Source: VRUE01 sp963725085 (GTDB lineage: Bacteria; Actinomycetota; Thermoleophilia; Solirubrobacterales; 70-9). Taken from it: DNA of 64,000 nt. Made by a program: the position numbers and the translations under genes. A model generated the notes under the pieces. It had not been told where the DNA came from. It searched no databases and was given only the letters and a program-made list of their open reading frames with translations. Location of the stretch: the NCBI GenBank assembly GCA_963725085.1, contig CAVRXM010000005.1, positions 1 through 64,000 on the forward strand, written 5' to 3'. The first letter of the stretch is position 1, and the number at the start of each line of letters is the position of its first letter. Shown here piece by piece: positions 16,606 through 24,764 of the stretch.

Positions 16606-19020
16606 ATGCCTGCCCAACGAGAGAAATCGCCGAAGACCAGCCTGATCGCCGGAGTGGATCTGGACCGCCCCCTGCTCGGCACTGTGGTCGAGCGGCCGCG
16701 GCTGTTGGACAAGCTCGATCAGAGCAACGCTTCGCTCGTTCTGCTGGATGCTCCGACCGGCTATGGGAAGTCGGTCCTCCTCGCGCAGTGGGCGGCGCGC
16801 GATCCGCGGCCATTCGCCTCGATAACGCTCGGCGACCTGCACAACGACCCGGCGCTGTTGGCACGGGCGGTGGTCGACGAGCTCGATCGGATCGAGCCGG
16901 TGCCGCCGGAGGTCGCATCGGCCCTCACCGCGCCTGAGCCCGACCTTGAAGGCGCGCTGCTGCCGCGGCTCGGAGAGGCGATCGAGGCGCGGCAGACCGC
17001 GACCGTCCTGATTTTGGACGAGCTTGAGCACATCGAGTCGCCGCAGTCTCTGTTCCTGATCCGCACGCTGGTGGAACACGCGCGGGGCGGCACCCAGATC
17101 GCGATCGCGACCAGGGAGGAGCCCTCCCTTCCCTTGGGTCGCTTCCGGGCAAATCGACTCCTGAGCGAGATCGGCCGCGATGAGATGACGATGACGAAGC
17201 CCGAGAGCGCGGCATTGCTGGCCGGTATCGGTTTCGAACTCAGCCAACGCGATCTCGAGGTCCTGGTCGAGCATTCCGAGGGCTGGCCTGCCGCTCTCTA
17301 CCTGGCGGGCACAGCGCTGCTCGAGGAGTCAGACGTGAGCACTGCGATCAGGCGCTTCGCCGGCGACGACCGAATCGTCGCGGACTACATCAGGGATGAG
17401 TTTCTGGTGCCGATATCGCGGCGCCGGATCGAGCTCCTGCGGCGGATCTCGATCCTCGATCGCTTCAACGGCGAGCTCTGCGACGCCGTGCTCGACCGCA
17501 CCGGCTCGGCAACGGCCCTGATCGACCTTCTGCACGGGAACATGCTCCTGCTCCCACTCGACCGCAGGGACGATTGGTTCAGGCTGCATACGCTGCTGCG
17601 CGACATGCTGCGAGCCGAGTTGAGGCGGGCGGAGCCCGAGCAGGAGCCCGAGCTGCACCTGCGGGCATCGAGCTGGTGGGCCGAACATGGGGACTCGGAC
17701 CGAGCAATAGAGCATGCGATTGCGGGCGGGGCCTATGAGCGGGCCGGAGAGCTTCTCTGGGCGGGGGTCCCCGACTACAACGCGCGTGGTCGCGTGGCCA
17801 CCGTTGAGCGCTGGCTGGAGCGGCTCGGCCGAGACCGACTTGCCGCTCACCCGACGCTCAGCCTGACCGCAGCCCAGGGTGGCCTGGCGCGGGGGAAAGG
17901 AGGGCAGACGGAACACTGGACCGCTGTCACACGAGGCCTGCTCGAAAGGATGGACCCGCCCAACCGCGACGGGACGCTGACGGCCGGTTTGGCGCTGTGC
18001 GAGGCATGCCTCGCTCGCGGCGGCCTGCTGGAGATGAGTGAGCTCGCGGTGGCGGCGGCAGCGGCGATCCCGGACGAGAGCCCGTGGCAATCGATGTGTC
18101 GTCTGGTGGATGGAACCAGCCAGCTTCTGCGGGGAAACGCACCGGAGGCGCGCGACATCCTCAGGGATGGTGCGCGAAGGGGAGCGGTGGGCGCTCCCCT
18201 GATGCAGGTGATCTGTCTGAGCCAGCTTGCTCTGTTCGCCGTCGACGAGCCCGATTGGGTGGTCGCGGAAATGCTCGCCTCCCAGGCCAGGGCCCAGGTG
18301 GAGCGCTCCGGCCTTGGCGACTACACGACCGCCGCGCTCGTTCTGGCCGTATCAGCCTTTGTGCGATCCCACCGGGGAATGGCGGGGGAGGCCGCCGCCG
18401 ACCTGCGCGCCGGGATCGAGTTGATGAATCGACTCGATGAGTTCGCGTCCTGGTATGAGGCCCAGACCAGGATCGTGCTTGCCCGCGCCGCCGCGCGCCT
18501 CGGGGAGGTCGGGCAGGCGCAGGATCTGCTCGGCGAAGCGAGCCGGCTGATCCGGCTGATGCCCGAGGCGACTCTGCTAGTCGATTGGTTTCGCCAGGCC
18601 GAGGAGGAGAGCAAGGTAATTTCAGACGCCGGAGTCGATGAGCTGACACCGGCCGAGCTGCGGATCCTGCTCACGCTGGAGTCACATCACTCGCTTCCCG
18701 AAATCGCCACCCAGGCGCATGTGTCACCCAACACAGTCAAGACGCAGGCGCAGGCTGTCTATCGCAAGCTCGGGGTCTCATCCCGTCGCGAGGCGGTCGA
18801 GCGTGCGCGCGCCATCGGCTTGCTGCCCCCGAAAGGGGGGCGTCCTGACCGTAATTCGGAGCAACGAGCGACGCTTGGGCGTGTCCCGAGACGTGTCCCC
18901 GACTCCACTGAACTGGGCGGAACGGAATCGAACTCCTTGGATGTAGCAGTCACGAATCGACCGAAAACGCCCTCCCAGAACCAATTCTCAGTCCGGAAAC
19001 CGGGGTTCGAATCCCCGTAG
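16606..19020 (+). CDS. LuxR family (LAL/MalT-type) regulator with aberrant C-terminal tail
   Basis: An 804-residue large ATP-binding LuxR regulator. The N-terminal STAND-type ATPase has a P-loop at about 48-58 (DAPTGYGKSVL) and a Walker B-like VLILDELEH. A long helical-repeat sensor part follows. A LuxR HTH lies at about 675-735 (ELTPAELRILLTL, then SPNTVKTQAQAVYRKLGVSSRREAV). Family members normally end soon after the HTH. Here about 65 extra residues run through the repeat at 18970 and stop inside the T-arm-like fragment at 19001, so the original end was probably replaced. It could regulate the island genes. Confidence 0.85.
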   Translation: MPAQREKSPKTSLIAGVDLDRPLLGTVVERPRLLDKLDQSNASLVLLDAPTGYGKSVLLAQWAARDPRPFASITLGDLHNDPALLARAVVDELDRIEPVPPEVASALTAPEPDLEGALLPRLGEAIEARQTATVLILDELEHIESPQSLFLIRTLVEHARGGTQIAIATREEPSLPLGRFRANRLLSEIGRDEMTMTKPESAALLAGIGFELSQRDLEVLVEHSEGWPAALYLAGTALLEESDVSTAIRRFAGDDRIVADYIRDEFLVPISRRRIELLRRISILDRFNGELCDAVLDRTGSATALIDLLHGNMLLLPLDRRDDWFRLHTLLRDMLRAELRRAEPEQEPELHLRASSWWAEHGDSDRAIEHAIAGGAYERAGELLWAGVPDYNARGRVATVERWLERLGRDRLAAHPTLSLTAAQGGLARGKGGQTEHWTAVTRGLLERMDPPNRDGTLTAGLALCEACLARGGLLEMSELAVAAAAAIPDESPWQSMCRLVDGTSQLLRGNAPEARDILRDGARRGAVGAPLMQVICLSQLALFAVDEPDWVVAEMLASQARAQVERSGLGDYTTAALVLAVSAFVRSHRGMAGEAAADLRAGIELMNRLDEFASWYEAQTRIVLARAAARLGEVGQAQDLLGEASRLIRLMPEATLLVDWFRQAEEESKVISDAGVDELTPAELRILLTLESHHSLPEIATQAHVSPNTVKTQAQAVYRKLGVSSRREAVERARAIGLLPPKGGRPDRNSEQRATLGRVPRRVPDSTELGGTESNSLDVAVTNRPKTPSQNQFSVRKPGFESP
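18970..18990. repeat. Short direct repeat, copy 3 (right side of island)
   Basis: It matches 53-72 with a single difference in the centre. It is followed after 10 bases by a T-arm-like fragment, and both lie inside the C-terminal extension of the LuxR-type gene. With copies 1 and 2 it brackets about 19 kb of accessory genes. Confidence 0.45.
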
Positions 19021-19027
19021 CGGTACC
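19001..19027 (+). other. tRNA 3'-end-like fragment (T-arm and acceptor)
   Basis: A perfect 5-bp T-stem (cgggg/ccccg) encloses TTCGAAT and is followed by tagcggtacc, like the fragment at 1609. No other tRNA arms are found upstream. It supplies the stop codon of the LuxR-type gene. The likely origin is an integration junction. Confidence 0.4.
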
Positions 19028-19305
19028 TCGGATGGGGATCGCGCCAAGCGACCCCGGGGCGCGGCCGAGGCCTCCAGTGAGCTGATATTGACCGCGCGCC
19101 AAGGAGTGCCACCGAAGCCATCGCCGATATCCAGATCCTCCTCACGATCCGGGCCGGTCTAATCGCCGAGCCCGGCGCCGATGGGATCCCACAGTCGAAA
19201 CCAAGACTCGCCCATACCTTTCGCCGGCTTCCTGCCGCCGTCCAGGGCGACGGATATAGGGTCCGAGTAGAGATGAGCCGAAACTGAGATCGAAGGAGAG
19301 CCGGT

Positions 19306-19749
19306 ATGGGCACAGATGAGATCGATGAAATGGGGCCGGTCGACTACCTGCTGGTCGAGTGGCCGGGACGCCAACCGCATGGAGAGGTTGCCCCCTACTT
19401 GATCGACCTTGTGGACCGGGGCCTGATCCGCGTCCTCGACCTCGCGGTGATCGCCAAGGGCGAGGACGGCTCGGTTGCTCGAGTCGAGATCTCCGACGTC
19501 GGCGGCGAGGTCGAGGAGTTCGCGGCCTTCGAAGGGGCCTCCTCCGGTCTCCTCTCCGATGAAGACACCGCGGAGGCGGGCTCGGCTCTCGAGCCCGGGA
19601 CCTCGGCGGCTCTGCTCGTCTACGAGAATCGGTGGGCGGCGCCGTTCGCGACCGCGGTCCGGCGCTCGGGCGGCCAGCTGGTCGCCAGCGGTCGCATCCC
19701 CATTCAAGCGATCCTCGCCGCTCTCGACGCGGTCGAGGAGACGTCCTAG
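19306..19749 (+). CDS. DUF6325 family protein, module copy 3
   Basis: A 147-residue protein differing from copy 2 by four substitutions (E7D, I-to-V near 60, S-to-A near 89, S-to-T near the end). GAAGGAG precedes the ATG, so this copy has the clearest ribosome binding site with its own upstream region of 285 bases. Its partner follows after 15 bp. Both copies keep open frames despite small DNA differences, which indicates they are both selected. Confidence 0.85.
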   Translation: MGTDEIDEMGPVDYLLVEWPGRQPHGEVAPYLIDLVDRGLIRVLDLAVIAKGEDGSVARVEISDVGGEVEEFAAFEGASSGLLSDEDTAEAGSALEPGTSAALLVYENRWAAPFATAVRRSGGQLVASGRIPIQAILAALDAVEETS

Positions 19750-19764
19750 AGAAGGAGGAGTCAG

Positions 19765-20037
19765 ATGCCCGGTTTGCTTCGAGGAGTGGCACGGACGGCG
19801 GTGATCGCCGGAACCGCGACGTCGGTGAGCAATCGCGTCTCGCGCCGCCAGGGACAGCGCTGGCAGGCGCAGGAAGAACAGCAGATGCAGGCTGCTCCGG
19901 CGCCGGTTCAGGCTGCTCCTGCCCAGCCGGAAAAGTCCACCGTCGACCAGCTGAAGGAGTTGGGTGAACTGAAACAGCAGGGCATCCTCACCGAGGAGGA
20001 GTTCGCGGCGCAGAAGGCGAAGATCCTCGGCGCCTGA
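19765..20037 (+). CDS. SHOCT-domain partner protein, copy 3 (intact)
   Basis: A 90-residue protein and the intact reference for the module. It has a basic N-terminus with a short hydrophobic stretch (VARTAVIAGTATSV), a Gln/Ala/Pro linker at 36-55, and a SHOCT helix pair at 58-88 (VDQLKELGELKQQGILTEEEF). A strong AGAAGGAGG site lies ahead. The N-terminus may touch the membrane while SHOCT mediates oligomerisation; this is inference. Confidence 0.85.
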   Translation: MPGLLRGVARTAVIAGTATSVSNRVSRRQGQRWQAQEEQQMQAAPAPVQAAPAQPEKSTVDQLKELGELKQQGILTEEEFAAQKAKILGA

Positions 20038-20046
20038 GGGGCCCCA

Positions 20047-20087
20047 CCCCCCAACGTTTCACCGGGGAATAGGGGACGCCTGAACCC
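20047..20087. repeat. Compound repeat, left copy
   Basis: Two blocks are shared with 21611-21646. The 17-bp block at 20047-20063 occurs in the same orientation at 21630-21646. The 16-bp block at 20071-20086 occurs inverted at 21611-21626. The two copies flank the secreted-protein gene at 20330-21451. Their nature is unknown. Confidence 0.55.
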
Positions 20088-20149
20088 GGACAACGGCTCG
20101 CCTCAGGCGGTCAATGGGTCCTCTTCGGGCTCAAAGAGCTCCGAAGGCC

Positions 20150-20174
20150 GTGGGCTCGAATCCCGTCGCACCCA
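20150..20174 (+). other. tRNA 3'-end-like fragment (T-arm)
   Basis: The sequence gtgggctcgaatcccgt can form a T-arm with two G-T pairs around a CTCGAAT loop, followed by cgcaccca. No anticodon or D-arm is found in the preceding 80 bases. It is the third such fragment and marks the likely right limit of the accessory region. Confidence 0.3.
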
Positions 20175-20329
20175 TTCTCAGCGGTTCCCGGACCGGTCGC
20201 ATGCCCTGAGCCGGTAGCGCTGACATTAGTTCGGCCCTACTGTTGGCGGATGAGGGAGGCGGCAAGCTTCCCCGACAGTTTCTCCTTTTTCAGGCGTCCC
20301 GCGAGGCGCATTGCGGGCGGCGCGCGGAT

Positions 20330-21451
20330 CTACTTCTTGATCTTGAACTTCTTGACTGCGGGCGTTGGGTCGAGCTCGCCCTGCTTATCGCGTGCCTTGA
20401 CCTGGAACTTGTGCTTACCGGGCTTCAAGTTCTTGTAGGTCTTTGGCGACTTGCACTTAGCGAACGCCTTCCTGTCGAGCTTGCAGAGGAAGGTCGAGCC
20501 AGCCTCATTCGAGCTGAACTTGAAGGTCACCTTGTGCTTCACGATTTTCGTCGATTTCAGCGATGTGCTGGGGGCGGCATTGGTCGGGCCGCTCGGTCCT
20601 TTGGGTGTCGGTCCTTTGGGTGTCGGGGCGACATAGGTGAATTGGTCGGCACCGACGACCGGCGACTGACCGGCCGCGGTCGTCACCCGCACGTCAACGG
20701 TGCCGGCCCCCCCAGAGGGGGAGACCGCGTGGATCTCGGTTTCGGAGTCTTCGCTGAACGACCCGGCGGGCACGCCCCCGAAGGAAACCGATTTGATGCG
20801 GAGGAGGTTTTCGCCTTTGATCGCCACCGCGGTTTTGCCGCCGGTGTCGCCGCTCGCCGGGCTGACCTCGGCGACGGTCGGCGGCGGCAGCACTTTGGCG
20901 GAAACCGAGGTCTTGAAGCCCGAGGAGGGGAAGGCCGTGACCGGGGTGCCGAGAGGCGCGTCCCCGGCGGCGTTGAAGATGATCGTGTCGCCGGGTGCGC
21001 CCGTTTGGACGAGGCATTCGCCTTCGCCGCCTGCGTACAAGCCGAGCTGGTCGTCAGCTTTGACCGGGATTTCCGCCGCGAAATGGCCGATTTCTTTGCT
21101 CGCCAACGTCCCGACTTTGCTTTCGCCGATCACGGTGAAACTGCCCGGGGGGTTCCCGGGTCCGACGCGAATGACCTTGAGCTTCGCGTTCGGGAGCGGG
21201 ATAGTGCCGGCCTGGGTGCTCCATTCGATGATCGCTCCATCGGTAGGGATCACGAATGAGGGGCCGCTCGCCACGCCGGTCATGGTGTAGGTGCGATCGC
21301 CGATGATTGCGGAGCAATTCAAGGTCGGAAGCGCCACCTGGCCTACGGAGACAAGCGCCGCCGAGGCGGCGGATCCCCCGAGGGCGGCCCATGCGCAGAC
21401 GAGCGCAATAGGAATCGACAGGAAGCGGGGGGCGGGACCTTTGCGGGCCAT
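20330..21451 (-). CDS. Secreted IPT/TIG-domain protein
   Basis: A 373-residue exported protein. It has a signal peptide (FLSIPIALVCAWAALGGSAASAA), an N-terminal beta-rich domain (about 35-175) with one conserved cysteine pair, and an IPT/TIG Ig-like domain at about 190-270 (PTVAEVSPASGDTGGKTAVAIKG, VSFGG, VDVRVTTAAGQSP). A TPKGP tandem linker follows, then a C-terminal Ig-like domain common in Solirubrobacterales secreted proteins (FKFSSNEAGSTFLCKLD, KSPKTYKNLKPGKHKFQVKA). The ATG at 21451 is used; a TTG two codons earlier is possible. It probably works at the cell surface; the ligand is unknown. Compound repeats flank it. Confidence 0.7.
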   Translation of the reverse strand: MARKGPAPRFLSIPIALVCAWAALGGSAASAALVSVGQVALPTLNCSAIIGDRTYTMTGVASGPSFVIPTDGAIIEWSTQAGTIPLPNAKLKVIRVGPGNPPGSFTVIGESKVGTLASKEIGHFAAEIPVKADDQLGLYAGGEGECLVQTGAPGDTIIFNAAGDAPLGTPVTAFPSSGFKTSVSAKVLPPPTVAEVSPASGDTGGKTAVAIKGENLLRIKSVSFGGVPAGSFSEDSETEIHAVSPSGGAGTVDVRVTTAAGQSPVVGADQFTYVAPTPKGPTPKGPSGPTNAAPSTSLKSTKIVKHKVTFKFSSNEAGSTFLCKLDRKAFAKCKSPKTYKNLKPGKHKFQVKARDKQGELDPTPAVKKFKIKK

Positions 21452-21610
21452 GGTCAATCAGTCTGGCAGGTCCCCCAAGTGGTCAACGAGAGCTGACCGT
21501 TCAGCCGTGCTTACCAACCATTCGGCCGTCGCTCAACCGCGCTCGATACGACCAGGCCAGCCACGTCTGTTTTCGGCGTCCCATCAACCCGGACTCCAGG
21601 CTTTTGTCCC

Positions 21611-21646
21611 GGTTCAGGCGTCCCCTATACCCCCCAACGTTTCACC
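21611..21646. repeat. Compound repeat, right copy
   Basis: It contains ggttcaggcgtcccct (21611-21626), inverted relative to the left copy, and ccccccaacgtttcacc (21630-21646), in direct orientation. It lies in the 295-bp gene-free gap between divergently transcribed exported-protein genes. Confidence 0.55.
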
Positions 21647-21752
21647 ACCCATTCCTAATTGCTTCACATCCGATCCGGCCTCGGCAGGGAGGATCGCGTC
21701 CGGCCGCCGACCAGCGCGGGGGAGACGCAGCGACGATCCAAGGGGATCCATC

Positions 21753-22178
21753 TTGGGAATCAAGGACAGGTCGAGGGTGGGTTTGCGCGCGGCGCTGCTC
21801 GCGGCTACGACTGCCGCCGCACTCGGCATCGCGAGCATCGGCGCCCCCGGCGCATCGGCCTCACTCGACTGCGGCGGGTCGGCGATCCAGGGCGCCGGCT
21901 CCTCGTCGCAGGAACTGGCTCAGGAAGCACTCTGGGGCCCTGGCTTCAACGGCGCCGAAGGCGTCTGCCCGGGTGGGCCGTCGATCACCCGTGGCGCGGG
22001 CGCGTGGAGCCAAAACTGCGAACCCGCGATGAATGACTACATCCACGAATACATCGTGCGGCCGGCCGGTCAGGCGGACCTCGATACGGAGTACTACTCG
22101 CCTCTTCCGTCCGCGGGTGTCGACTGGCGGGATGTCATCTCGGCCGCCGTGTTCTGGTCCTCGAAGACCAGCTGGTAG
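21753..22178 (+). CDS. Exported PstS-like protein, apparently truncated
   Basis: A 141-residue product with a signal peptide (LRAALLAATTAAALGIASIGAPGASA), then LDCGGSAIQGAGSSSQELAQEALWGPGFN. That opening is typical of phosphate-binding-protein-like (PBP-like) exported proteins in related bacteria, which are usually over 300 residues. Here the frame stops after FWSSKTSW. A TTG start at 21753 with AAGGGGAT upstream gives the signal peptide directly. It is either a 3'-truncated gene or a short relative. No transporter genes are adjacent. Confidence 0.5.
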   Translation: MGIKDRSRVGLRAALLAATTAAALGIASIGAPGASASLDCGGSAIQGAGSSSQELAQEALWGPGFNGAEGVCPGGPSITRGAGAWSQNCEPAMNDYIHEYIVRPAGQADLDTEYYSPLPSAGVDWRDVISAAVFWSSKTSW

Positions 22179-22273
22179 CGGCTCGCCTCGTTGACCTGGG
22201 GATTCCCGAGTGAGAGGCTCGATTTTGCGGTGGACGCCGCTTCGTGAATCAAAATCCGAAACGGAGGTGCGGG

Positions 22274-22738
22274 ATGAGCAGCTCTGAGGAAAGCGAGGCC
22301 ACCTCAATGGGGACGGTGGAGCCGGGAACGATCGATATGGGGCTCGAGGTGGTGACCCTGCCGGTCGCCGACGTCGAGCGGTCGAAGACCTTCTATGAAA
22401 GTCTCGGGTGGCGGCTCGATGCCGACCTGATGCTCGACGGGGGGAACCGGGTGATTCAGATCACGCCGACCCACTCGAACTGCTCGATCCACTTCGGCGA
22501 GGGTTTGACGAGCTCCGAGCCGGGATCAGCGGACAGGCTGATCCTCGCGGTCAGGGACATCGAGGCCGCCCGCGACGACCTGATCGCTCGCGGCGTCGAG
22601 GTGAGCGAGATCGAAGGCCCCGACGACCCCGAGCAGCGCTCGTACTTCACGACCGCCGAGTTCAGCGACCCGGACGGCAACGGCTGGCTTCTCCAGGAGG
22701 TCACGACCCGGCTGCCCGGCCGCGAATGGGACGACTGA
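22274..22738 (+). CDS. VOC family (glyoxalase/bleomycin-resistance fold) protein
   Basis: A 154-residue protein with two beta-alpha-beta-beta-beta units. It contains LPVADVERSKTFYESLGWRL, then DRLILAVRDIEAARDDLIARGVEVSEIEG and FSDPDGNGWLLQEV. Metal ligands of the fold are expected at the first strand and near the C-terminal Glu, but the substrate is unknown. GGAGGTGCGGG precedes the ATG at 22274. The small gene at 22741 follows by 2 bp, a pairing often seen with this type. Confidence 0.85.
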   Translation: MSSSEESEATSMGTVEPGTIDMGLEVVTLPVADVERSKTFYESLGWRLDADLMLDGGNRVIQITPTHSNCSIHFGEGLTSSEPGSADRLILAVRDIEAARDDLIARGVEVSEIEGPDDPEQRSYFTTAEFSDPDGNGWLLQEVTTRLPGREWDD

Positions 22739-22740
22739 CG

Positions 22741-22947
22741 ATGGACATCGAGAGCCTGGCGGACCTTCTGCACGAGACGGCCGAACACCACGACGCGTTC
22801 GAGAAAGCGGCCACGCCGCACGACTGGTGGGACTGGTACGCGGCCTACATGGACGCCCGTCAGAGCGGCAGCGATTCCGAGGCCGCCTCTGCCGCCGCCG
22901 GGCGCTACATGGCCGAGGTCAAGGACGTGGTGATCCCGTCGTCATAG
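22741..22947 (+). CDS. Small VOC-associated protein
   Basis: A 68-residue acidic helical protein with LLHETAEHHDAFEKAATPHDWWDWYAAYMDAR. Short His/Trp-rich proteins of this type commonly sit directly downstream of VOC genes in actinobacteria, with no established function. It starts 2 bp after the VOC stop and is surely co-translated. The histidines could bind metal; this is speculation. Confidence 0.7.
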   Translation: MDIESLADLLHETAEHHDAFEKAATPHDWWDWYAAYMDARQSGSDSEAASAAAGRYMAEVKDVVIPSS

Positions 22948-22974
22948 TCGGACCCGAGGGCGAGCCTCCGTCCG

Positions 22975-23389
22975 TCAGGACTCGACGCGCTCGAGGACCA
23001 CGACCGGTATCTCGCGCTCGCGTGTTGCGCTGGTACGCGTCGTAGTCGGGCCACTCGCCGACCATCGTCTCCCACATCGCCGGCTTCTCCTCGGGGTCGG
23101 CGGTGCGGGCGTGGGCCCTGAACCGGTCGCCCCAGATCTGGACCTCGACCTCGGGTTCCTCGGAGAGGTTCAGGTACCAGTCGGGCGGCGCGTCGGAGCC
23201 GCCCTTTGAGGCGACAACGGTGTAGGCGCCTTCGCCGTAGGGCGCGTAGATGAGGGGTGTCGTCCGCGCCTCGCCGGACCGGCGGCCCTTGGTCGTCAGC
23301 AGCAGGGTGCTCGACCCCTTCTCCCAGTCATGGCCTTCCTCGCCGTCGGTCGCCCGGTATCGGTCGACGTGTTCCTGGCCGAAGAGCAT
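22975..23389 (-). CDS. DDN-type F420-dependent nitroreductase family protein, frameshift near the end
   Basis: About 137 residues of the deazaflavin (F420)-dependent split-barrel family. Marks are GSSTLLLTTKGRRSGEARTTPLIY, YTVVASKGGSDAPPDWYLNL and the YDAYQRNT end. The open frame runs into the neighbouring gene. A one-base change near 23016-23022 gives the usual family end (EIPVVVLERVES) stopping at 22975. These enzymes reduce quinones or nitro compounds with F420H2. It is convergent with the VOC pair. Confidence 0.8.
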
Positions 23390-23494
23390 GGATCGAATCC
23401 TAGGAGATGGGACCCGCCGGCTTTCGAGCCCCGATTAAGAACGCTTAAGAACGTCGAATAGGGTCGGCCCAGCGTCCCATACCGAAGGAGAGAC

Positions 23495-23797
23495 ATGGCC
23501 GTTGCGATCATCAACACCGACTTCCCGGAGGGATTCGGCGCCGAGCTCTATGACGCGGTTAACCGCGAGCTGGGCATCGAGGGCGACCTGCCGCCGGGGC
23601 TGATCTTCCACTGGGCGGGCGATGTCGACGGCAAGTTCACGATCACCGATGTCTGGGAGTCGCGTGAGGCCTACGACACCTTCAACGCCGAGCGGCTGAC
23701 GCCGGCGATCGAAAAGGTCGCCGCTGCGGCGGGGGCTCCGGCCGATGCGGAACAGCGGACGATCGAGGCTCCGGTTCACAACCACTTGGGGCTATAG
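23495..23797 (+). CDS. Small ABM-like (dimeric alpha+beta barrel) protein
   Basis: A 100-residue protein with the monooxygenase-like barrel pattern: MAVAIINTDFPEGFGAELYDAVN, GLIFHWAGDVDGKFTITDVWESREAYDTF and RLTPAIEKV. Members bind or modify small aromatic or heme-like ligands, but no catalytic residues can be assigned. GAAGGAG precedes the ATG. It is convergent with the hydroxyacid dehydrogenase (gap 6 bp). Confidence 0.7.
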   Translation: MAVAIINTDFPEGFGAELYDAVNRELGIEGDLPPGLIFHWAGDVDGKFTITDVWESREAYDTFNAERLTPAIEKVAAAAGAPADAEQRTIEAPVHNHLGL

Positions 23798-23803
23798 GTC
23801 CCT

Positions 23804-24757
23804 TCAGGCGATCCGGTTCGGGGGCTCGCGGTCCTCGAGGACCGCGAGAACCGAGTCGGCGACCAGGTTCGCCATCGCATCGCGGGCGGTGACCGTCGCC
23901 GAGCCGACGTGGGGGAGGAGGACGCAGTTCGGGGTCGCGAGCAGCTCCGCCGGCACCTCCGGCTCGTTCTCGTAGACGTCGAGGCCGGCCGCGCCGATCG
24001 CTCCGTCCTGGAGGGCTGCGGCGAGCGCCGCCGAGTCGACCAGCGTCCCGCGCGAGGTGTTGACGAGGATCGCTCCGGGGCGCATCCGGCCCAGCTCCGG
24101 GGCGCCGATCAGCCCGACGGTCTCCGGCGTCGCGGCGGCGTGGAGGCTGACCACATCGGAGTCGGCGAGTAGCTGGCCGAGGTCGGCCCGCGTCGCGCCG
24201 AGCGCCGCCTCGGCCTCGGGCTTGGGGCTGCGGGCGGCGTAGAGGATCGAGCCCGCCATCGGCCGGACGAGCTCGGCGTAGCGGCGGCCGATCCTGCCCA
24301 TGCCGACGATCCCGAACGTCGCCCCGCTCAGCTCGGTCCCGAGGTCGCCGGTGGTGTCGAAACCCGTCCACTCGCCGTCCCGCAGGCGTCGCTCGGCCGC
24401 GGGTATGCCCCGCGCGGCGGCGAGCGTCAGGGCGAGGGCGAGCTCGGCGGTGGCGTCAGTGAGGACGTCGGGGGTGTTCGTCGCGATCACGTCCCGCTCG
24501 CGGCACGCGTCGAGGTCGATGTTGTCGTGGCCGACCGCGAAGTTGGCGACGAGCCGCAGGCCCGACCCGGCGGCGTCGAGGAGCTCGGGGCCGACGGCGA
24601 CGGTCGGGTCGGCGACGATCGCCTCGACGCCATCGGCGAGGTCCCGCACCCGTTCTGGCGTCGCCGCCAGCCCTCCTTCACGCACCTCGCAGCGCTCGGC
24701 GATCCGGTCGCCTCCGGCGGCCGGGATCCGACGGGCAATCAGGACGAGCGGTCGCAA
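23804..24757 (-). CDS. D-isomer-specific 2-hydroxyacid dehydrogenase
   Basis: A 317-residue NAD(P)-dependent enzyme, probably a glyoxylate/hydroxypyruvate reductase type. It has the Rossmann glycine motif GIVGMGRIGRRYAEL, the catalytic arginine in LVNTSRGTLVD, the Asp/Glu partner in GLDVYENEP, and the catalytic histidine in LLPHVGSAT. The start is TTG at 24757, just after the corrected stop of the upstream RTX-like gene at 24765. The two genes are therefore adjacent without overlap. Confidence 0.9.
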   Translation of the reverse strand: MRPLVLIARRIPAAGGDRIAERCEVREGGLAATPERVRDLADGVEAIVADPTVAVGPELLDAAGSGLRLVANFAVGHDNIDLDACRERDVIATNTPDVLTDATAELALALTLAAARGIPAAERRLRDGEWTGFDTTGDLGTELSGATFGIVGMGRIGRRYAELVRPMAGSILYAARSPKPEAEAALGATRADLGQLLADSDVVSLHAAATPETVGLIGAPELGRMRPGAILVNTSRGTLVDSAALAAALQDGAIGAAGLDVYENEPEVPAELLATPNCVLLPHVGSATVTARDAMANLVADSVLAVLEDREPPNRIA

Positions 24758-24764
24758 TCCTCGA

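Noticed and set aside
1590..20175. Intact tRNA genes at 1609, 19001 or 20150
   Set aside because: Only T-arm and 3' acceptor-like bases are present. No pairing 5' acceptor strand, D-arm or anticodon arm could be found upstream in any case.
24739..24764. Overlap of the RTX-like gene with the hydroxyacid dehydrogenase start
   Set aside because: The overlap arises only from the extra base near 24875. The corrected RTX-like frame stops at 24765.
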